Under the pieces are notes generated by a model. That model had not been told where the DNA came from. It did no database searches and saw only the letters and a list, made by a program, of their open reading frames with translations. From Sphingobacteriales bacterium (GTDB taxonomy: Bacteria > Bacteroidota > Bacteroidia > Chitinophagales > Chitinophagaceae): a stretch of DNA of 64,000 nt. The stretch is from positions 446,811-510,810 of the forward strand of contig RXJG01000005.1 of NCBI GenBank assembly GCA_003963365.1. Direction: 5' to 3'. This document shows, one piece after another, positions 26,029 to 36,381 of the stretch (the stretch's first letter is position 1; each line of letters starts with the position of its first letter). The position numbers and the translations under genes are program-made.

Positions 26029-27081
26029 ATGCAACTATTGTCCCGAAATTATCGTTCCTTCATTTTATGCATTGTCCTGTTTTATTTTAGTTCTTGCTCC
26101 CCATCCTATCATAAGTTTTCTAAAAACTATCAAACATCTTCTTTAACCACTGGCCCTGATTATTCCAGTTTGTATTACTGGGCAGCACATCCCTATAAAA
26201 AAGATCCTGCTGATAGTATTCCTTCTCCTTTAAAGACTGAAGTAACAGATACTTCTGTTGATGTTTTCTTTCTTCACCCAACTACTTATACCCGGAGGGA
26301 TTTTCCAGAAGGAGAAAACAATGCTAACATCAATGACGCGGAATTAAATGCAAAAACCGATTATACTTCCATTCTTTACCAGGCAAGTGTATTTAATGCT
26401 TCCGCAAGAATATTTGCCCCACGTTACCGACAGGCTCACATTTCAGCCTTTTTTAATATGAATAAAGAAGAGGCTGCAAAAGCATTTGATACTGCCTATG
26501 CCGATATCAAATCGGCTTTTGAATATTATCTTAAACATTATAATAATGGGAGGCCGATTATAATTGCGGCACATAGCCAGGGGACATGGCATGCCGGCAG
26601 ATTATTAAAAGAATTTTTTGAGGGAAAGCCCCTGCAAAAAAAATTAGTAGCAGCCTATTTGATTGGATTACCTGTTTATGAAAACTATTTTTCCTCCCTA
26701 AAACCCTGTAAAGATTCCCTCTCCACAGGATGTTTTGTTAGCTGGCGAACTTTTAAAAAAGGTTATACTCCTGATTATGTGAAAAATGAAACCACTGCCT
26801 CTTTTGTAACAAACCCATTAACCTGGACATCAGACACTCTTTTTGCCGGCAAACAATTAAATAAAGCAGCTATACTGTGGAAGTTTAATAAGCTAATTCC
26901 TAATGCAAATAGTGCTCAAATCCATGGAAATGTTTTATGGATATCAAAACCTAAAATTCCGTTTGGCTTTTTAGTTAACATTAAAAATTTTCATACAGGT
27001 GATATTAACCTGTTTTATATGAATATCCGGCAAAACATAAAAACAAGAGTACAATCCTACGCTTCATCAACACACCAGTAA
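26029..27081 (+). CDS. DUF3089-family lipoprotein with alpha/beta-hydrolase features
   Basis: A protein of 350 residues. The N-terminus has a lipoprotein signal (FYFSSCSPS), so it should be anchored in the envelope. Family features are VDVFFLHPTTYTR, the long helix AFEYYLKHYNNGRP, and IIIAAHSQGTWHA, where Ser in AHSQG would be the hydrolase nucleophile. A role as esterase, lipase or amidase is inferred; the family has no well-established substrate. It is a single gene. Confidence 0.8.
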   Translation: MQLLSRNYRSFILCIVLFYFSSCSPSYHKFSKNYQTSSLTTGPDYSSLYYWAAHPYKKDPADSIPSPLKTEVTDTSVDVFFLHPTTYTRRDFPEGENNANINDAELNAKTDYTSILYQASVFNASARIFAPRYRQAHISAFFNMNKEEAAKAFDTAYADIKSAFEYYLKHYNNGRPIIIAAHSQGTWHAGRLLKEFFEGKPLQKKLVAAYLIGLPVYENYFSSLKPCKDSLSTGCFVSWRTFKKGYTPDYVKNETTASFVTNPLTWTSDTLFAGKQLNKAAILWKFNKLIPNANSAQIHGNVLWISKPKIPFGFLVNIKNFHTGDINLFYMNIRQNIKTRVQSYASSTHQ

Positions 27082-27160
27082 TAACTATCATTTTCACTGC
27101 TGACCCGCCTCATAAAATTGTTGCTGTATTCTTAATAGTTTGTGCTATTAAAATGAGGTT

Positions 27161-27988
27161 ATGAAAAAGATAATTGCCTGTACCGATTTTTCTGACAATT
27201 CAAAAGCAGCTGTTAACTATGCTTTTGCGCTGGCTCAACATTATAAAGCAGCGCTTATTTTATTACATAGTTACCTTGTACCGGTACCCGTTTCAGAAGT
27301 GCCGCCTTCAACTGAAATGTTTGAACAGGCACAGCAAACGGCCGAAAAATATATCCATAAGCTGCAGGAAGAGTTGCAATTGAAAAATACAGCACATCTT
27401 CCCATAACAACTTATATAGAAAATGAAAATCTCTTATTATGTCTTGAGGAATATTGTAAAAAAAATAATCCTGACCTGATTGTTATCGGAACCCGTGGCC
27501 AGAGAGATATTGTGGATGTATTAGTTGGCAGTAACACAATGAAAGTTATCAATCATCTTACTTATCCTTTACTGGTGGTTCCTGCCTGTGCAAAATTTAA
27601 CCCTTTAAAAAAAATTGGATTTGCCTGTGATTTTGAAAAAGTGGTAGAAACCACTCCTGTTGATTTACTTAAAAAGCTGGTGACGGATTTTAACGCTGAG
27701 CTCTTTGTTTTAAATGTGGATTATAAAAACAAACATTTCAAACCAGAAACACCGGAAGAAAGTATGTTACTTGACCATTTGTTATTTAAACTAAAACCCC
27801 GTTATCAATTTCTTGAAGGAAAAGATATGTCATCAACCCTGGATGAGTTTGCACAAAAAAATAAGCTGGATTTGTTAGTCACCATACCAAAGAGTCATAG
27901 CTTCTTTGAACGTTTCCTTAAAGGAACACATACCCGCCAATTAATCTACCATACACACATACCGTTGTTATGTGTACATGAAAAATAA
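27161..27988 (+). CDS. Universal stress protein with two Usp domains
   Basis: A protein of 275 residues made of two tandem UspA domains (about 1-145 and 150-275). The first contains VIGTRGQRDIVDVLVGSNT, similar to the G-2x-G-9x-G(S/T) ATP-binding motif. The second is degenerate at that place (FFERFLKGTHTRQLI). Such proteins act in stress survival, often binding ATP. It ends next to a convergent lipoprotein gene with no spacer. Confidence 0.9.
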   Translation: MKKIIACTDFSDNSKAAVNYAFALAQHYKAALILLHSYLVPVPVSEVPPSTEMFEQAQQTAEKYIHKLQEELQLKNTAHLPITTYIENENLLLCLEEYCKKNNPDLIVIGTRGQRDIVDVLVGSNTMKVINHLTYPLLVVPACAKFNPLKKIGFACDFEKVVETTPVDLLKKLVTDFNAELFVLNVDYKNKHFKPETPEESMLLDHLLFKLKPRYQFLEGKDMSSTLDEFAQKNKLDLLVTIPKSHSFFERFLKGTHTRQLIYHTHIPLLCVHEK

Positions 27989-28660
27989 TTATTTGATGTT
28001 ATAAGAAGTTAGTGTTACTGTACCAGCATACGTATACGGTGCCGAAAGCGGGATAGCAACGGACAAGTCGGTTGAGCTGTAAATAAGTCCGATAGTATTA
28101 GCGAAATAGTAATGAATATCAGCTTTATTATTTGTCAGCTTAAAGCCCATTGCGTAAAATGTTGGGTTAATCTTTATGTGGGTTACATCCGTGTACGTTT
28201 TGCCACCGGCGAGGTAAGTTATTCCTTTTTCCACCACTATACATTCAAATTCTGTAGTACCGTTCACTCCGTTGATGGTTGCGTTTTTGGTTTGCTTCCA
28301 GCTATCATTAACGTTGAGGTTATCTTTTATATACAACAACTCAACAGGCTGGTTAATGGCTTCATAAAAAGCATAATGATAATAATTGCCGGTCAGCTTT
28401 GCAAAATATTCATTTGGACCACCCGAACTGGTAAATACTTTATAACTATTGCTGTTTATAGTAGTGTCTATATTAGTTGCCGTAAGGGTATAACTGGAAG
28501 ATTTTCCGTTGCTGACAGTAGCGTATGTCCAGGTTGAACCGCTTGTTATTGGCTGAAAGTTTTGTGTAATAGTATTAAGTGGGTTGTTGTTCTTCTTTTT
28601 ACAGGAATAAGACAGACAAAGGGTTGTTATAAAGATTAAAGTGTAAAAAATGTTTTTCAT
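27989..28660 (-). CDS. Hypothetical lipoprotein
   Basis: A protein of 223 residues with a type II signal peptide ending at SYSCKKK, so it is lipid-modified and probably at the cell surface or periplasmic. The remainder is predicted beta-rich with repeated Tyr, Thr and Asn. I recognise no domain. It lies downstream of asnS on the same strand after 45 bp but is probably unrelated in function. Confidence 0.75.
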   Translation of the reverse strand: MKNIFYTLIFITTLCLSYSCKKKNNNPLNTITQNFQPITSGSTWTYATVSNGKSSSYTLTATNIDTTINSNSYKVFTSSGGPNEYFAKLTGNYYHYAFYEAINQPVELLYIKDNLNVNDSWKQTKNATINGVNGTTEFECIVVEKGITYLAGGKTYTDVTHIKINPTFYAMGFKLTNNKADIHYYFANTIGLIYSSTDLSVAIPLSAPYTYAGTVTLTSYNIK

Positions 28661-28705
28661 AATTATGGTTTAGGATTTAGAGGCAAAAAACGGCCCAAAT
28701 GCTGC

Positions 28706-30142
28706 CTAAAACTCGGCACTCTTGGGTGTTCTAGGAAACGCTATAACATCCCTGATATTGCCCATTCCGGTTACAAATTGCACCATTCGTTCAAAACCAA
28801 GCCCAAAACCGGCGTGGGGAACCGAGCCAAAGCGGCGGGTATCCAAATACCACCATAATTCTGACGCAGGAATATGCATCTGCGCCATTCTTTCTTCTAG
28901 TTTTTCGAGTCTTTCTTCCCTTTGCGAACCGCCTACAATTTCACCGATTCCGGGAGCAAGAATATCCATGGCGGCCACCGTTTTACCATCCTCATTCTGA
29001 CGCATGTAAAATGCTTTTATGTCCTTTGGATAGTTGGTAACAATAACCGGCTTTTTAAAATGTTTTTCCACCAGGTAACGTTCATGCTCACTTTGCATAT
29101 CAATTCCCCATTTAACATCATATTGAAATTTCTTTTTCTTGTAGGCAGGTGAATTGATCAAAATTTCAATTGCTTCAGTATAGGTGATACGTTCAAAATT
29201 GTTATTGAGTACAAAATCCAGCTTTTCCATCAATCCCATTTCACTGCGTTTGTCCTGTGGCAATTGCTTTTCTTCTTCAGTTAAACGCTGTGCTAAAAAT
29301 TCTAAATCTTCTTTGTTGTTATCAATGGCATATTTGATTATGTACTTAATAAATTCTTCGGCCAGATTCATATTATCTTCCAAATCATAAAATGCCATTT
29401 CGGGTTCTATCATCCAGAACTCTGCCAGGTGACGGGTTGTATTAGAATTCTCTGCCCGGAAAGTTGGGCCGAAAGTATAGATATCGCTAAATGCCATAGC
29501 ACCTAATTCACCTTCTAATTGTCCGCTCACCGTTAAGTTAGTAGAGCGGCCAAAGAAATCTTCTTTAAAGTTGATACTGCCATCTTCATTACGTGGAGGA
29601 TTATCAAAAGGTAATGTTGTTACCCGAAACATTTCACCGGCACCTTCTGCATCGCTGGCCGTAATGATAGGTGTATGCAGGTAAACAAATCCTTTTTCAT
29701 GAAAGAATTTATGAACAGCAAATGCCAGTGTATGACGAACACGAAAAACGGCGCTGAATGTATTGGTACGAAAACGTAAATGAGCAATCTCTCTTAAAAA
29801 TTCCAGACTATGCTTCTTTGGCTGCAAAGGAAATTTTTCCGCATCACTATCACCCAGCACTTCTATTGATTGAGCCACCAGGTCCATCTTTTGTCCTTTT
29901 CCCAATGAAGGCACTACGGTTCCTTTTACTTTTAAAGAAGCTCCTGTGGTAATTCTCTTCAACAACTCTTCATCAAACTTACCCAGTTCTGCCACCACCT
30001 GCAGGTTATTACCGGTACTACCATCGTTTAAAGCAATAAACTGGTTATTACGAAAAGTACGCACCCAACCCATTACAGTTACTTCCTGGTTTTGTGGCTC
30101 TTGTGCCAGCAGTGCCTTAATCTTCACTCTTGTGTTGAACAT
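28706..30142 (-). CDS. asnS: Asparaginyl-tRNA synthetase
   Basis: A protein of 478 residues with an N-terminal OB-fold anticodon-binding domain ([13 protein letters not shown], about 15-110) and a class II catalytic core: motif 2 region around [21 protein letters not shown] and motif 3 GFGLGFERM. It charges tRNA-Asn directly, so the organism does not rely only on the amidotransferase route; tRNA-Asn itself is encoded at 20523. A -7 box lies 19 bases upstream. Confidence 0.97.
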   Translation of the reverse strand: MFNTRVKIKALLAQEPQNQEVTVMGWVRTFRNNQFIALNDGSTGNNLQVVAELGKFDEELLKRITTGASLKVKGTVVPSLGKGQKMDLVAQSIEVLGDSDAEKFPLQPKKHSLEFLREIAHLRFRTNTFSAVFRVRHTLAFAVHKFFHEKGFVYLHTPIITASDAEGAGEMFRVTTLPFDNPPRNEDGSINFKEDFFGRSTNLTVSGQLEGELGAMAFSDIYTFGPTFRAENSNTTRHLAEFWMIEPEMAFYDLEDNMNLAEEFIKYIIKYAIDNNKEDLEFLAQRLTEEEKQLPQDKRSEMGLMEKLDFVLNNNFERITYTEAIEILINSPAYKKKKFQYDVKWGIDMQSEHERYLVEKHFKKPVIVTNYPKDIKAFYMRQNEDGKTVAAMDILAPGIGEIVGGSQREERLEKLEERMAQMHIPASELWWYLDTRRFGSVPHAGFGLGFERMVQFVTGMGNIRDVIAFPRTPKSAEF

Positions 30143-30161
30143 AGCTCAATTTTTGGAGCGG

Positions 30162-30169
30162 CAAAGATA
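30162..30169 (-). promoter_or_regulatory. -7 promoter box of asnS
   Basis: TATCTTTG on the minus strand matches TAnnTTTG, 19 bases before the ATG at 30142. Confidence 0.45.
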
Positions 30170-30235
30170 AGAAACCGCCTGAACCATGATTGATATGATT
30201 TCAGGGTTTAAGAAGATAAAATCTTAAATCTTTGA

Positions 30236-30243
30236 TAGTTTTG
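30236..30243 (+). promoter_or_regulatory. -7 promoter box of ldhA
   Basis: TAGTTTTG matches TAnnTTTG. Transcription from here would begin near 30250, after the possible earlier start at 30232, which favours the ATG at 30304. Confidence 0.45.
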
Positions 30244-30303
30244 ATCTTTATTAATTCTATTAATCATATCCATCCATCAAATCATCTAAATCCCGGTTCA
30301 GAC

Positions 30304-31290
30304 ATGAAAATTGCCTTCTTCTCTATCCATTCCTACGATAAAGAATATTTCAACCGCTATAATACACAGCACCAACTCCTGTTCTTTGAAGCAGCACTCA
30401 ACGAACAAACCACCAATCTTGCTGCCGGCAGCAATGCGGTTTGTGTTTTTGTAAATGATAAACTGAATGCTGCGGTCATTACCCAATTAGCTCAACTGGG
30501 AATTAAACTGATTGCCTTACGATGTGCCGGTTACAACAATGTGGATTTGGCTGCTGCAAAGGCAAACAATATAAAAGTAGTTCGTGTGCCGGCATACTCA
30601 CCACATGCGGTAGCTGAACATGCAGTAGCGTTGATAATGACTCTTAATCGTAAAACGCATAAAGCATATAATCGTGTAAGAGAAGGTGATTTTTCATTGA
30701 GAAAATTAACCGGTTTTGATTTGTACGGTAAAAAAGTTGGCGTAATTGGGACCGGAAAAATAGGAGAGGCTTTTGCAAAAATTATGATCGGGTTTGGATG
30801 CAACGTTTTGGCTTATGATATCTATCCAAATGAAAACTTAAAACAATTAGGTATTGAATATACTTCATTAGAAAATTTATTGAAATCATCAGATGTTGTT
30901 TCACTGCATTGCCCGTTAACAGAGCAAACAAAGCATATCATCAACGAGCACAGTTTATCCAACATGAAAAAGGGAGCCATGCTTATTAATACCAGCCGTG
31001 GTGCATTGATTGATACCAAAGCTGCTATTGAGCATTTAAAGTCTGGTCAGTTAGGTTACTTAGGAATTGATGTGTACGAACAGGAAGAAAAATTATTCTT
31101 CAACAATCTCACCGGTGAAGTCATTCAGGACGATGTAATCATGAGACTGATGAGTTTTCCTAATGTACTCATCACTGCACACCAGGGATTTTTTACAGAT
31201 GAGGCCTTAACACAGATAGCACAAACCACATTAAAAAACATTCATGATTTTGAAATGGGGTGGCCTTTGATTAACGATGTGCCGGGTTGA
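30304..31290 (+). CDS. ldhA: D-lactate dehydrogenase / D-2-hydroxyacid dehydrogenase
   Basis: A protein of 328 residues. The Rossmann loop is GTGKIG (149-154). Catalytic residues of the family are present: Arg in NTSRGALID, Glu in DVYEQEE and His in TAHQGF. The sequence resembles fermentative D-lactate dehydrogenase (LdhA) in its length and the RCAGYNNVDL segment. It reduces pyruvate to D-lactate with NADH in the cytoplasm. The start at 30304 fits both family alignment (MKIAFFSIHSYD) and the promoter position. Confidence 0.9.
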   Translation: MKIAFFSIHSYDKEYFNRYNTQHQLLFFEAALNEQTTNLAAGSNAVCVFVNDKLNAAVITQLAQLGIKLIALRCAGYNNVDLAAAKANNIKVVRVPAYSPHAVAEHAVALIMTLNRKTHKAYNRVREGDFSLRKLTGFDLYGKKVGVIGTGKIGEAFAKIMIGFGCNVLAYDIYPNENLKQLGIEYTSLENLLKSSDVVSLHCPLTEQTKHIINEHSLSNMKKGAMLINTSRGALIDTKAAIEHLKSGQLGYLGIDVYEQEEKLFFNNLTGEVIQDDVIMRLMSFPNVLITAHQGFFTDEALTQIAQTTLKNIHDFEMGWPLINDVPG

Positions 31291-31555
31291 TTAACAATAC
31301 CGCCGAACGTTGATATTATGCGTTTTGGCAATAATACCCCCATCGGCCCAAATTCAGTCCCATATTGCCTTCCCACAAAAAAGTTTTTGGTTTTCAGGTT
31401 TTCGCCGTATCATTGCACTGGAATCAGGCTGATTAGTTCGTTTTTTCCTTACTCACAAGCTCATCAGTTTTAGTCAGTTCCGTTCAAGATAAAATCAAAC
31501 AAATTTTCTAGTCACAAGATTGGTATTGCTTGAGAAAATTCTTTCATAGTATTTT

Positions 31556-33163
31556 ATGTACGACATCCTACAACTGAACGACATGCTCGTTCCTGAACTG
31601 CTGGACATAGCCGAGCAGTTAAAAATAACCGGCGCAAAAAAATTAGAAAAACAAGAGTTGATTTACAAAATCCTCGACAAACAAGCTGTTATGGCAAGTG
31701 AAACAAAAGCCGGTGGCGAAGACAAAAAACGCAAACGTATTGTAAAGTCTTCCACCGCTAACTCCTCGGAAGAAGCGGAAGTAATGAGTGAAAACAAAGT
31801 AGCGAAAGCCGCTCCTAAAAAGAAAAAAGAAGAAGAGGCTCCGGCGGAAAGGCCCAAGAAACCGCTGCTGAAAAAAACCCCGGCTCCACAACTGGACTTA
31901 CCAGAAGATGAACCAGCGGTTGAAGAACCGGCCGAAGAAACCGTTGCTGAAGAATCTGCTCCTGCTGAAACAGTACAACAACCACAGGAACCACTCAACT
32001 TTCAAAGACAATTTCCTCAAAAAAGAGAGCCTGCTTTCAATATAGAATTTGATGGCGTAATAATGGGTGAAGGAGTATTGGAAATGATGCCCGATGGTTA
32101 TGGTTTCCTCCGCAGCAGTGATTACAACTATCTTTCATCTCCCGATGATATTTATGTTTCCCCTTCGCAGATAAAATTATTTGGATTAAAAACTGGTGAT
32201 ACCGTATTTGGTGCGGTTCGTCCCCCAAAAGAAGGAGAGAAATATTTTGCTTTATTAAAAGTTGATACCATCAACGGTAAACGTCCGGATGAAGTGCGTG
32301 ACCGTGTTCCGTTTGATTATCTCACTCCATTGTTCCCTTACGAAAAAATGAATTTGTTTACAACCGGAAACAATTATTCAACCCGTTTGATGGATTTGTT
32401 TACACCGCTTGGTAAAGGGCAACGTGGATTGATTGTAGCACAGCCAAAAGTTGGTAAAACCATGTTGCTGAAAGAAGTGGCGAACGCTATTGCTGCCAAT
32501 CATCCTGAAGTGTATTTGATGGTAGTGTTGATTGATGAACGTCCGGAAGAGGTGACTGATATGGAACGCAGTGTAAAAGCAGAAGTAATTGCTTCAACAT
32601 TTGATGAACCGGCAGAGAAACACGTTAAAGTTTCCAATATTGCTTTAGCCAAGGCAAAACGTTTAGTTGAATGCGGACACGATGTAATGATTTTGTTAGA
32701 TTCTATTACCCGTTTGGCCCGTGCACATAATACCGTTGCTCCGGCAAGCGGTAAAGTATTAAGTGGTGGTGTGGAAGCCAATGCGATGCAGAAACCAAAA
32801 CAATTTTTTGGTGCTGCCCGTAAAATTGAAAATGGCGGCTCCTTAACAATCCTGGCTACGGCATTAATTGAAACCGGTAGTAAAATGGACGAGGTAATTT
32901 TTGAAGAATTTAAAGGAACCGGTAACATGGAATTACAACTTGACCGTCGTTTAGCCAATCGCCGTATCTTCCCTGCTATTGATCTTACTGCTTCTTCCAC
33001 CCGCCGTGAAGATTTATTGCTCGACAAAGATGTGCTGCAGAAAATGTGGGTAATGCGCAACCACCTGGCTGATATGAACAGTGAAGAAGCAATGAACCTT
33101 TTATTAAAACATATGCGTGGTACTAAAGATAATGAAGAATTTTTGGTAACCATGAACAAATAA
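31556..33163 (+). CDS. rho: Transcription termination factor Rho with long N-terminal extension
   Basis: A protein of 535 residues against 419 in E. coli. After a Rho N-terminal SAP-like helix pair (1-50) comes a charged low-complexity segment rich in Lys, Glu, Ala and Pro (about 50-150). Then the RNA-binding cold-shock domain (GDGYGFLRS region), Walker A PKVGKT, Walker [11 protein letters not shown] and the R-loop follow. Rho is a hexameric RNA helicase that ends transcription. Such insertions are known in Bacteroidota and Actinobacteria Rho. It is followed by an intrinsic terminator. Confidence 0.97.
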   Translation: MYDILQLNDMLVPELLDIAEQLKITGAKKLEKQELIYKILDKQAVMASETKAGGEDKKRKRIVKSSTANSSEEAEVMSENKVAKAAPKKKKEEEAPAERPKKPLLKKTPAPQLDLPEDEPAVEEPAEETVAEESAPAETVQQPQEPLNFQRQFPQKREPAFNIEFDGVIMGEGVLEMMPDGYGFLRSSDYNYLSSPDDIYVSPSQIKLFGLKTGDTVFGAVRPPKEGEKYFALLKVDTINGKRPDEVRDRVPFDYLTPLFPYEKMNLFTTGNNYSTRLMDLFTPLGKGQRGLIVAQPKVGKTMLLKEVANAIAANHPEVYLMVVLIDERPEEVTDMERSVKAEVIASTFDEPAEKHVKVSNIALAKAKRLVECGHDVMILLDSITRLARAHNTVAPASGKVLSGGVEANAMQKPKQFFGAARKIENGGSLTILATALIETGSKMDEVIFEEFKGTGNMELQLDRRLANRRIFPAIDLTASSTRREDLLLDKDVLQKMWVMRNHLADMNSEEAMNLLLKHMRGTKDNEEFLVTMNK

Positions 33164-33192
33164 TGAGGCGATTGTTTGCATAAGAAAAAACG

Positions 33193-33219
33193 GCCGTTGA
33201 TTAATCAACGGCTTTTTTT
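33193..33219 (+). terminator. Intrinsic terminator after rho
   Basis: GCCGTTGA and TCAACGGC form a perfect 8-bp stem with a TTAA loop, followed by seven T. Confidence 0.9.
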
Positions 33220-33285
33220 ATTGGCTTTACCGGCAATTTATCGGCGCAAAAAACGTTATAAAACTTACTTTAAAATCTGCATCTC

Positions 33286-34059
33286 ATGAAACTACATTTA
33301 ACCGCATTTTTCCTTTTTTCAACTACTCTTCTTTTTGCGCAAAGAGTAACAAACGAAAAAGAAAAATATGGTGATTTTAATGTAATTAAAATTAATCTCT
33401 CTGCTTTAACCACGGGCACTTATTCCTTTCAATATGAAAGAGCATTAAGTAATCATACCTCTTTATTGCTGGCTGCCAAATTTCGTCCATCTGCCGGTCT
33501 GCCTTTTAAATCAACTATCAAAAGTTTTTTAGATACATTATCGCAAGGTGCCGGAATTGATTTTGTAAACAATGCCAAAATAGGCAGTTATGCTATCACC
33601 CCCGAAATACGTTTTTATTTGGGAAAAGGCGCTATGCATGGTTTTTACCTGGCTCCGTTTGCCCGCTATGAAGGCAATAAACTTAACAGCTGGCGATATA
33701 CATTGAAAACAGTGAATAAAACTATTGTTATTGATTTTACCGGCAAACAAAACGGAATTGGTGCGGGACTGCAAATTGGTGCACAGTATATGCTGAGTAA
33801 TAAAATATCGCTGGATATTTGGCTGGTTGGTCCCTATTTATTTGCCGATAAAATTGATGCTAACTCCATAACCGATTTGTCGGATAAAACTGACCAGGAC
33901 CTGCAGGATGCAAAGAATGATATTGAAAAATATGCTAAAAATTATTTGCCCGGTCATACCGTAACCGCCAACGTGACCCATACTGGCGCCACTTTAAACG
34001 CAAAAGGAACTTTTTATGGTGCAAGAGCGTTGGGATTGGCAATTGGTTATCGTTTTTAA
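33286..34059 (+). CDS. DUF3575-like outer-membrane beta-barrel protein
   Basis: A protein of 257 residues with a signal peptide (ending LLFAQ) and alternating amphipathic strands. It ends in an aromatic residue (ALGLAIGYRF), the C-terminal signature of barrels inserted by BamA. The pattern YSFQYERALSNHTSLLL and APFARYE resembles DUF3575 proteins of Bacteroidota. The function is unknown. Confidence 0.7.
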   Translation: MKLHLTAFFLFSTTLLFAQRVTNEKEKYGDFNVIKINLSALTTGTYSFQYERALSNHTSLLLAAKFRPSAGLPFKSTIKSFLDTLSQGAGIDFVNNAKIGSYAITPEIRFYLGKGAMHGFYLAPFARYEGNKLNSWRYTLKTVNKTIVIDFTGKQNGIGAGLQIGAQYMLSNKISLDIWLVGPYLFADKIDANSITDLSDKTDQDLQDAKNDIEKYAKNYLPGHTVTANVTHTGATLNAKGTFYGARALGLAIGYRF

Positions 34060-34090
34060 TTTTTCCATCTGCTTCTGTTAACTTGCATCT

Positions 34091-35134
34091 ATGGCAGTAA
34101 AGCGCATAGATATTGAAATGTTTTTGACGCTGTATCAAAACATGCCGGTGTTTGATGTAAGAAGTCCGGGTGAATATAATCATGCTCATATCCCCGGTGC
34201 TTATTCTTTGCCTTTATTTACAGATGAAGAAAGAAAAGTGGTGGGTACAACATACAAGCAACAAAGCCGTGAAGCTGCTATTAAAGTTGGGTTAGATTAT
34301 TTTGGCACGAAGATGAGGAAGATGGTGGAAGAAGTGGAAGGAATAACTAAAAACAAAAAGCAAGTTATTGTTCACTGCTGGCGTGGAGGTATGCGCAGTG
34401 CCGGTGTTGCCTGGTTACTGGATTTATATGGCTTTGAAGTATATACATTAGTTGGCGGATATAAAGTTTTTCGCCGTCATGTGCTAAATACATTTAATCA
34501 ATCCTTTCATTTCAGAATATTGGGTGGTTATACCGGTTCTGGTAAAACTTATGTATTGAGTGCATTGCAAAAATCAGGAGAAGCAGTGATTGATTTAGAA
34601 GGATTAGCCAATCATAAAGGCTCTGCTTTTGGTGCTATAGGAATGCCGGTGCAGCCATCACAGGAAATGTTTGAAAACTTATTAGCGGTTGAATTAAATA
34701 AAAAAAGAAACAAAACCATTTGGCTGGAAGATGAAAGCCAGCGATTGGGTTTGGTAAATATTCCCCAGCCTATGTGGGTTATTATGCGGCACTCTGTTGT
34801 TTTCTTTTTAGATATTCCTTTTGAAGAAAGATTAAAACATATTACGGCTGAGTATGGAAAACTGGATAAAGAAAGAATGGTCAACGCTATTATCAGAATA
34901 AAAAAACGTCTGGGTGGTCTTGAAACTAAAACCGCTATTAATTATTTATTGGAAGATGACATGGAAAAATCGTTTGAGGTGTTATTAAAATACTACGATA
35001 AACAATATTCCAAAGGATTACATAACCGGGAAAACCTGGAATCCTTTTTAAACAAAATACCTTGTGCTGCTGTTGATGCAACTAAAAATGCGCAACGGTT
35101 AATGGCTTCCCTTCAAATGGAAAAATTTGCTTAG
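34091..35134 (+). CDS. selU: tRNA 2-selenouridine synthase
   Basis: A protein of 347 residues. The N-terminal rhodanese domain has catalytic Cys96 in HCWRGGMRS, and the second domain has a P-loop GGYTGSGKT (145-153). This combination defines SelU/MnmH, which replaces sulfur by selenium at wobble 2-thiouridine in tRNA through a geranylated intermediate, using selenophosphate. The selenophosphate synthetase gene selD lies just downstream, with one unrelated gene inserted between. No selA or selB is present here, so selenium in this window serves tRNA only. Confidence 0.93.
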   Translation: MAVKRIDIEMFLTLYQNMPVFDVRSPGEYNHAHIPGAYSLPLFTDEERKVVGTTYKQQSREAAIKVGLDYFGTKMRKMVEEVEGITKNKKQVIVHCWRGGMRSAGVAWLLDLYGFEVYTLVGGYKVFRRHVLNTFNQSFHFRILGGYTGSGKTYVLSALQKSGEAVIDLEGLANHKGSAFGAIGMPVQPSQEMFENLLAVELNKKRNKTIWLEDESQRLGLVNIPQPMWVIMRHSVVFFLDIPFEERLKHITAEYGKLDKERMVNAIIRIKKRLGGLETKTAINYLLEDDMEKSFEVLLKYYDKQYSKGLHNRENLESFLNKIPCAAVDATKNAQRLMASLQMEKFA

Positions 35135-35135
35135 C

Positions 35136-36311
35136 CTACGATACCTGAACTTTATGGCTGAATCTTAAAATAATAAACTCTGCCGGTCTTACCACAGCCA
35201 GCCCGATTTCTATGATTAATCTTCCCTCTAAAATATCTAAATTGGTCATTGTCTCATTAATACCACACCTTACATAACAGGCTTCCTGTGTTTTTGCACC
35301 CTGTAATGCCCCATTTCGCCATAAATTAAAAAGATAGTTCTCAATCTCACCCCTGATTCGAACCCAGGTATTGCTGTCATTCGGTTCAAACACTGCCCAG
35401 GCTGTTGATTGTTTAACAGATTGTTCAATCATTATAAAAAATCTTCTTACAGAAACATACCTCCATTCATTATCATTTCCTGCTAATGTTCTTGCACCCC
35501 ACACTAAAAATCCTTTCCCTTCAAAATACCGGATAGTGTTGATTGATTTGCCATTGTTGACATCTATATTTAATTTATCCGCATTGATGGAATCAACTAA
35601 AACCGTTAAAGCAATAATACCATTTACTGCTACGTTGGCCGGAGCTTTCCATACTCCTCTTTCGCTATCAACTTTTGCATAAATGCCGCATATCGCTCCG
35701 GACGGTGGAACTTCTTTACCAGACACTAACTTCAACCATGGATAATAAACAGCTCCCCACTTTAGATTATCATTAGTAATATTATTTCTGAAAGTATCTG
35801 AATCCGAAATGATATTACCGGTTGGTCTTCTGGTATCTAATACAGCAAACCGATCCGTTAGCTCGGCACAAACAGAAAGCATTTGATTTTGTAATGAATA
35901 AAATTCCTGCTCACTGGCAAGATTTACCGCATCCGGTATGGCTATTAATGTTACGGTTATTTTTTTACTTAGTGTTAGTGCATCACTTAGTGTGGTTAAC
36001 ATAACCGGGCTTAAATAATCACCAACACTTATGATATATAGTTTTCCTCCTCCGTTTGAATAAAAGAGTTCTACAGAATCATATAAACAATAATTATCCG
36101 GATTGCTGCTGGCCGTCTGTCCAAAATACTGGATGTATTCGCTTAGCGATTGAACCAATACAGGTGTATTAGCAATGGATTCTCCTTTTGTGTTAATTGC
36201 TTTTTCTGTATATCCAATAAAAACGGGTACACTTGTTTCAACCTGTGCAACAGACGGCGGAAGTGTATTTATATCTTCAACATAAACTCCGGGTGTTTTA
36301 TATTCATTCAT
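35136..36311 (-). CDS. Contractile tail-sheath family protein, orphan
   Basis: A protein of 391 residues. It starts MNEYKTPGVYVEDI, the usual sheath N-terminus. The C-terminal half carries the sheath hallmarks WGARTLAG, EWRYVSVRRFFIMIEQS, WAVFEPNDSNTW, LWRNGALQGA and GLAVVRPAEFII. Sheath proteins form the contracting cylinder of phage tails, type VI secretion and extracellular contractile injection systems. No tube, baseplate, spike or ATPase gene is nearby, and at 391 residues it is at the short end because surface insertions are few. It lies opposite to and between selU and selD, one base from the selU stop. It may be a late insertion or a component of a dispersed system. Confidence 0.87.
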   Translation of the reverse strand: MNEYKTPGVYVEDINTLPPSVAQVETSVPVFIGYTEKAINTKGESIANTPVLVQSLSEYIQYFGQTASSNPDNYCLYDSVELFYSNGGGKLYIISVGDYLSPVMLTTLSDALTLSKKITVTLIAIPDAVNLASEQEFYSLQNQMLSVCAELTDRFAVLDTRRPTGNIISDSDTFRNNITNDNLKWGAVYYPWLKLVSGKEVPPSGAICGIYAKVDSERGVWKAPANVAVNGIIALTVLVDSINADKLNIDVNNGKSINTIRYFEGKGFLVWGARTLAGNDNEWRYVSVRRFFIMIEQSVKQSTAWAVFEPNDSNTWVRIRGEIENYLFNLWRNGALQGAKTQEACYVRCGINETMTNLDILEGRLIIEIGLAVVRPAEFIILRFSHKVQVS

Positions 36312-36358
36312 AGAAAAGTTTATAGAAAGTTACTAAACCTCGTCGGCAGTTTTCTAAT

Positions 36359-36366
36359 TACTTTTG
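36359..36366 (+). promoter_or_regulatory. -7 promoter box of selD
   Basis: TACTTTTG matches TAnnTTTG. It overlaps a potential TTG start at 36364, which excludes that start and supports the ATG at 36382. Confidence 0.5.
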
Positions 36367-36381
36367 AGCCTAAATTTAATT

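Noticed and set aside
32500..33159. 219-codon reading frame on the minus strand
   Set aside because: It is antisense to the conserved ATPase core of rho and has no recognisable protein features.
35136..36311. Prophage or type VI secretion cluster
   Set aside because: Only the sheath gene is present; flanking genes are selU and selD and no integrase, tube, baseplate or att repeats are seen.
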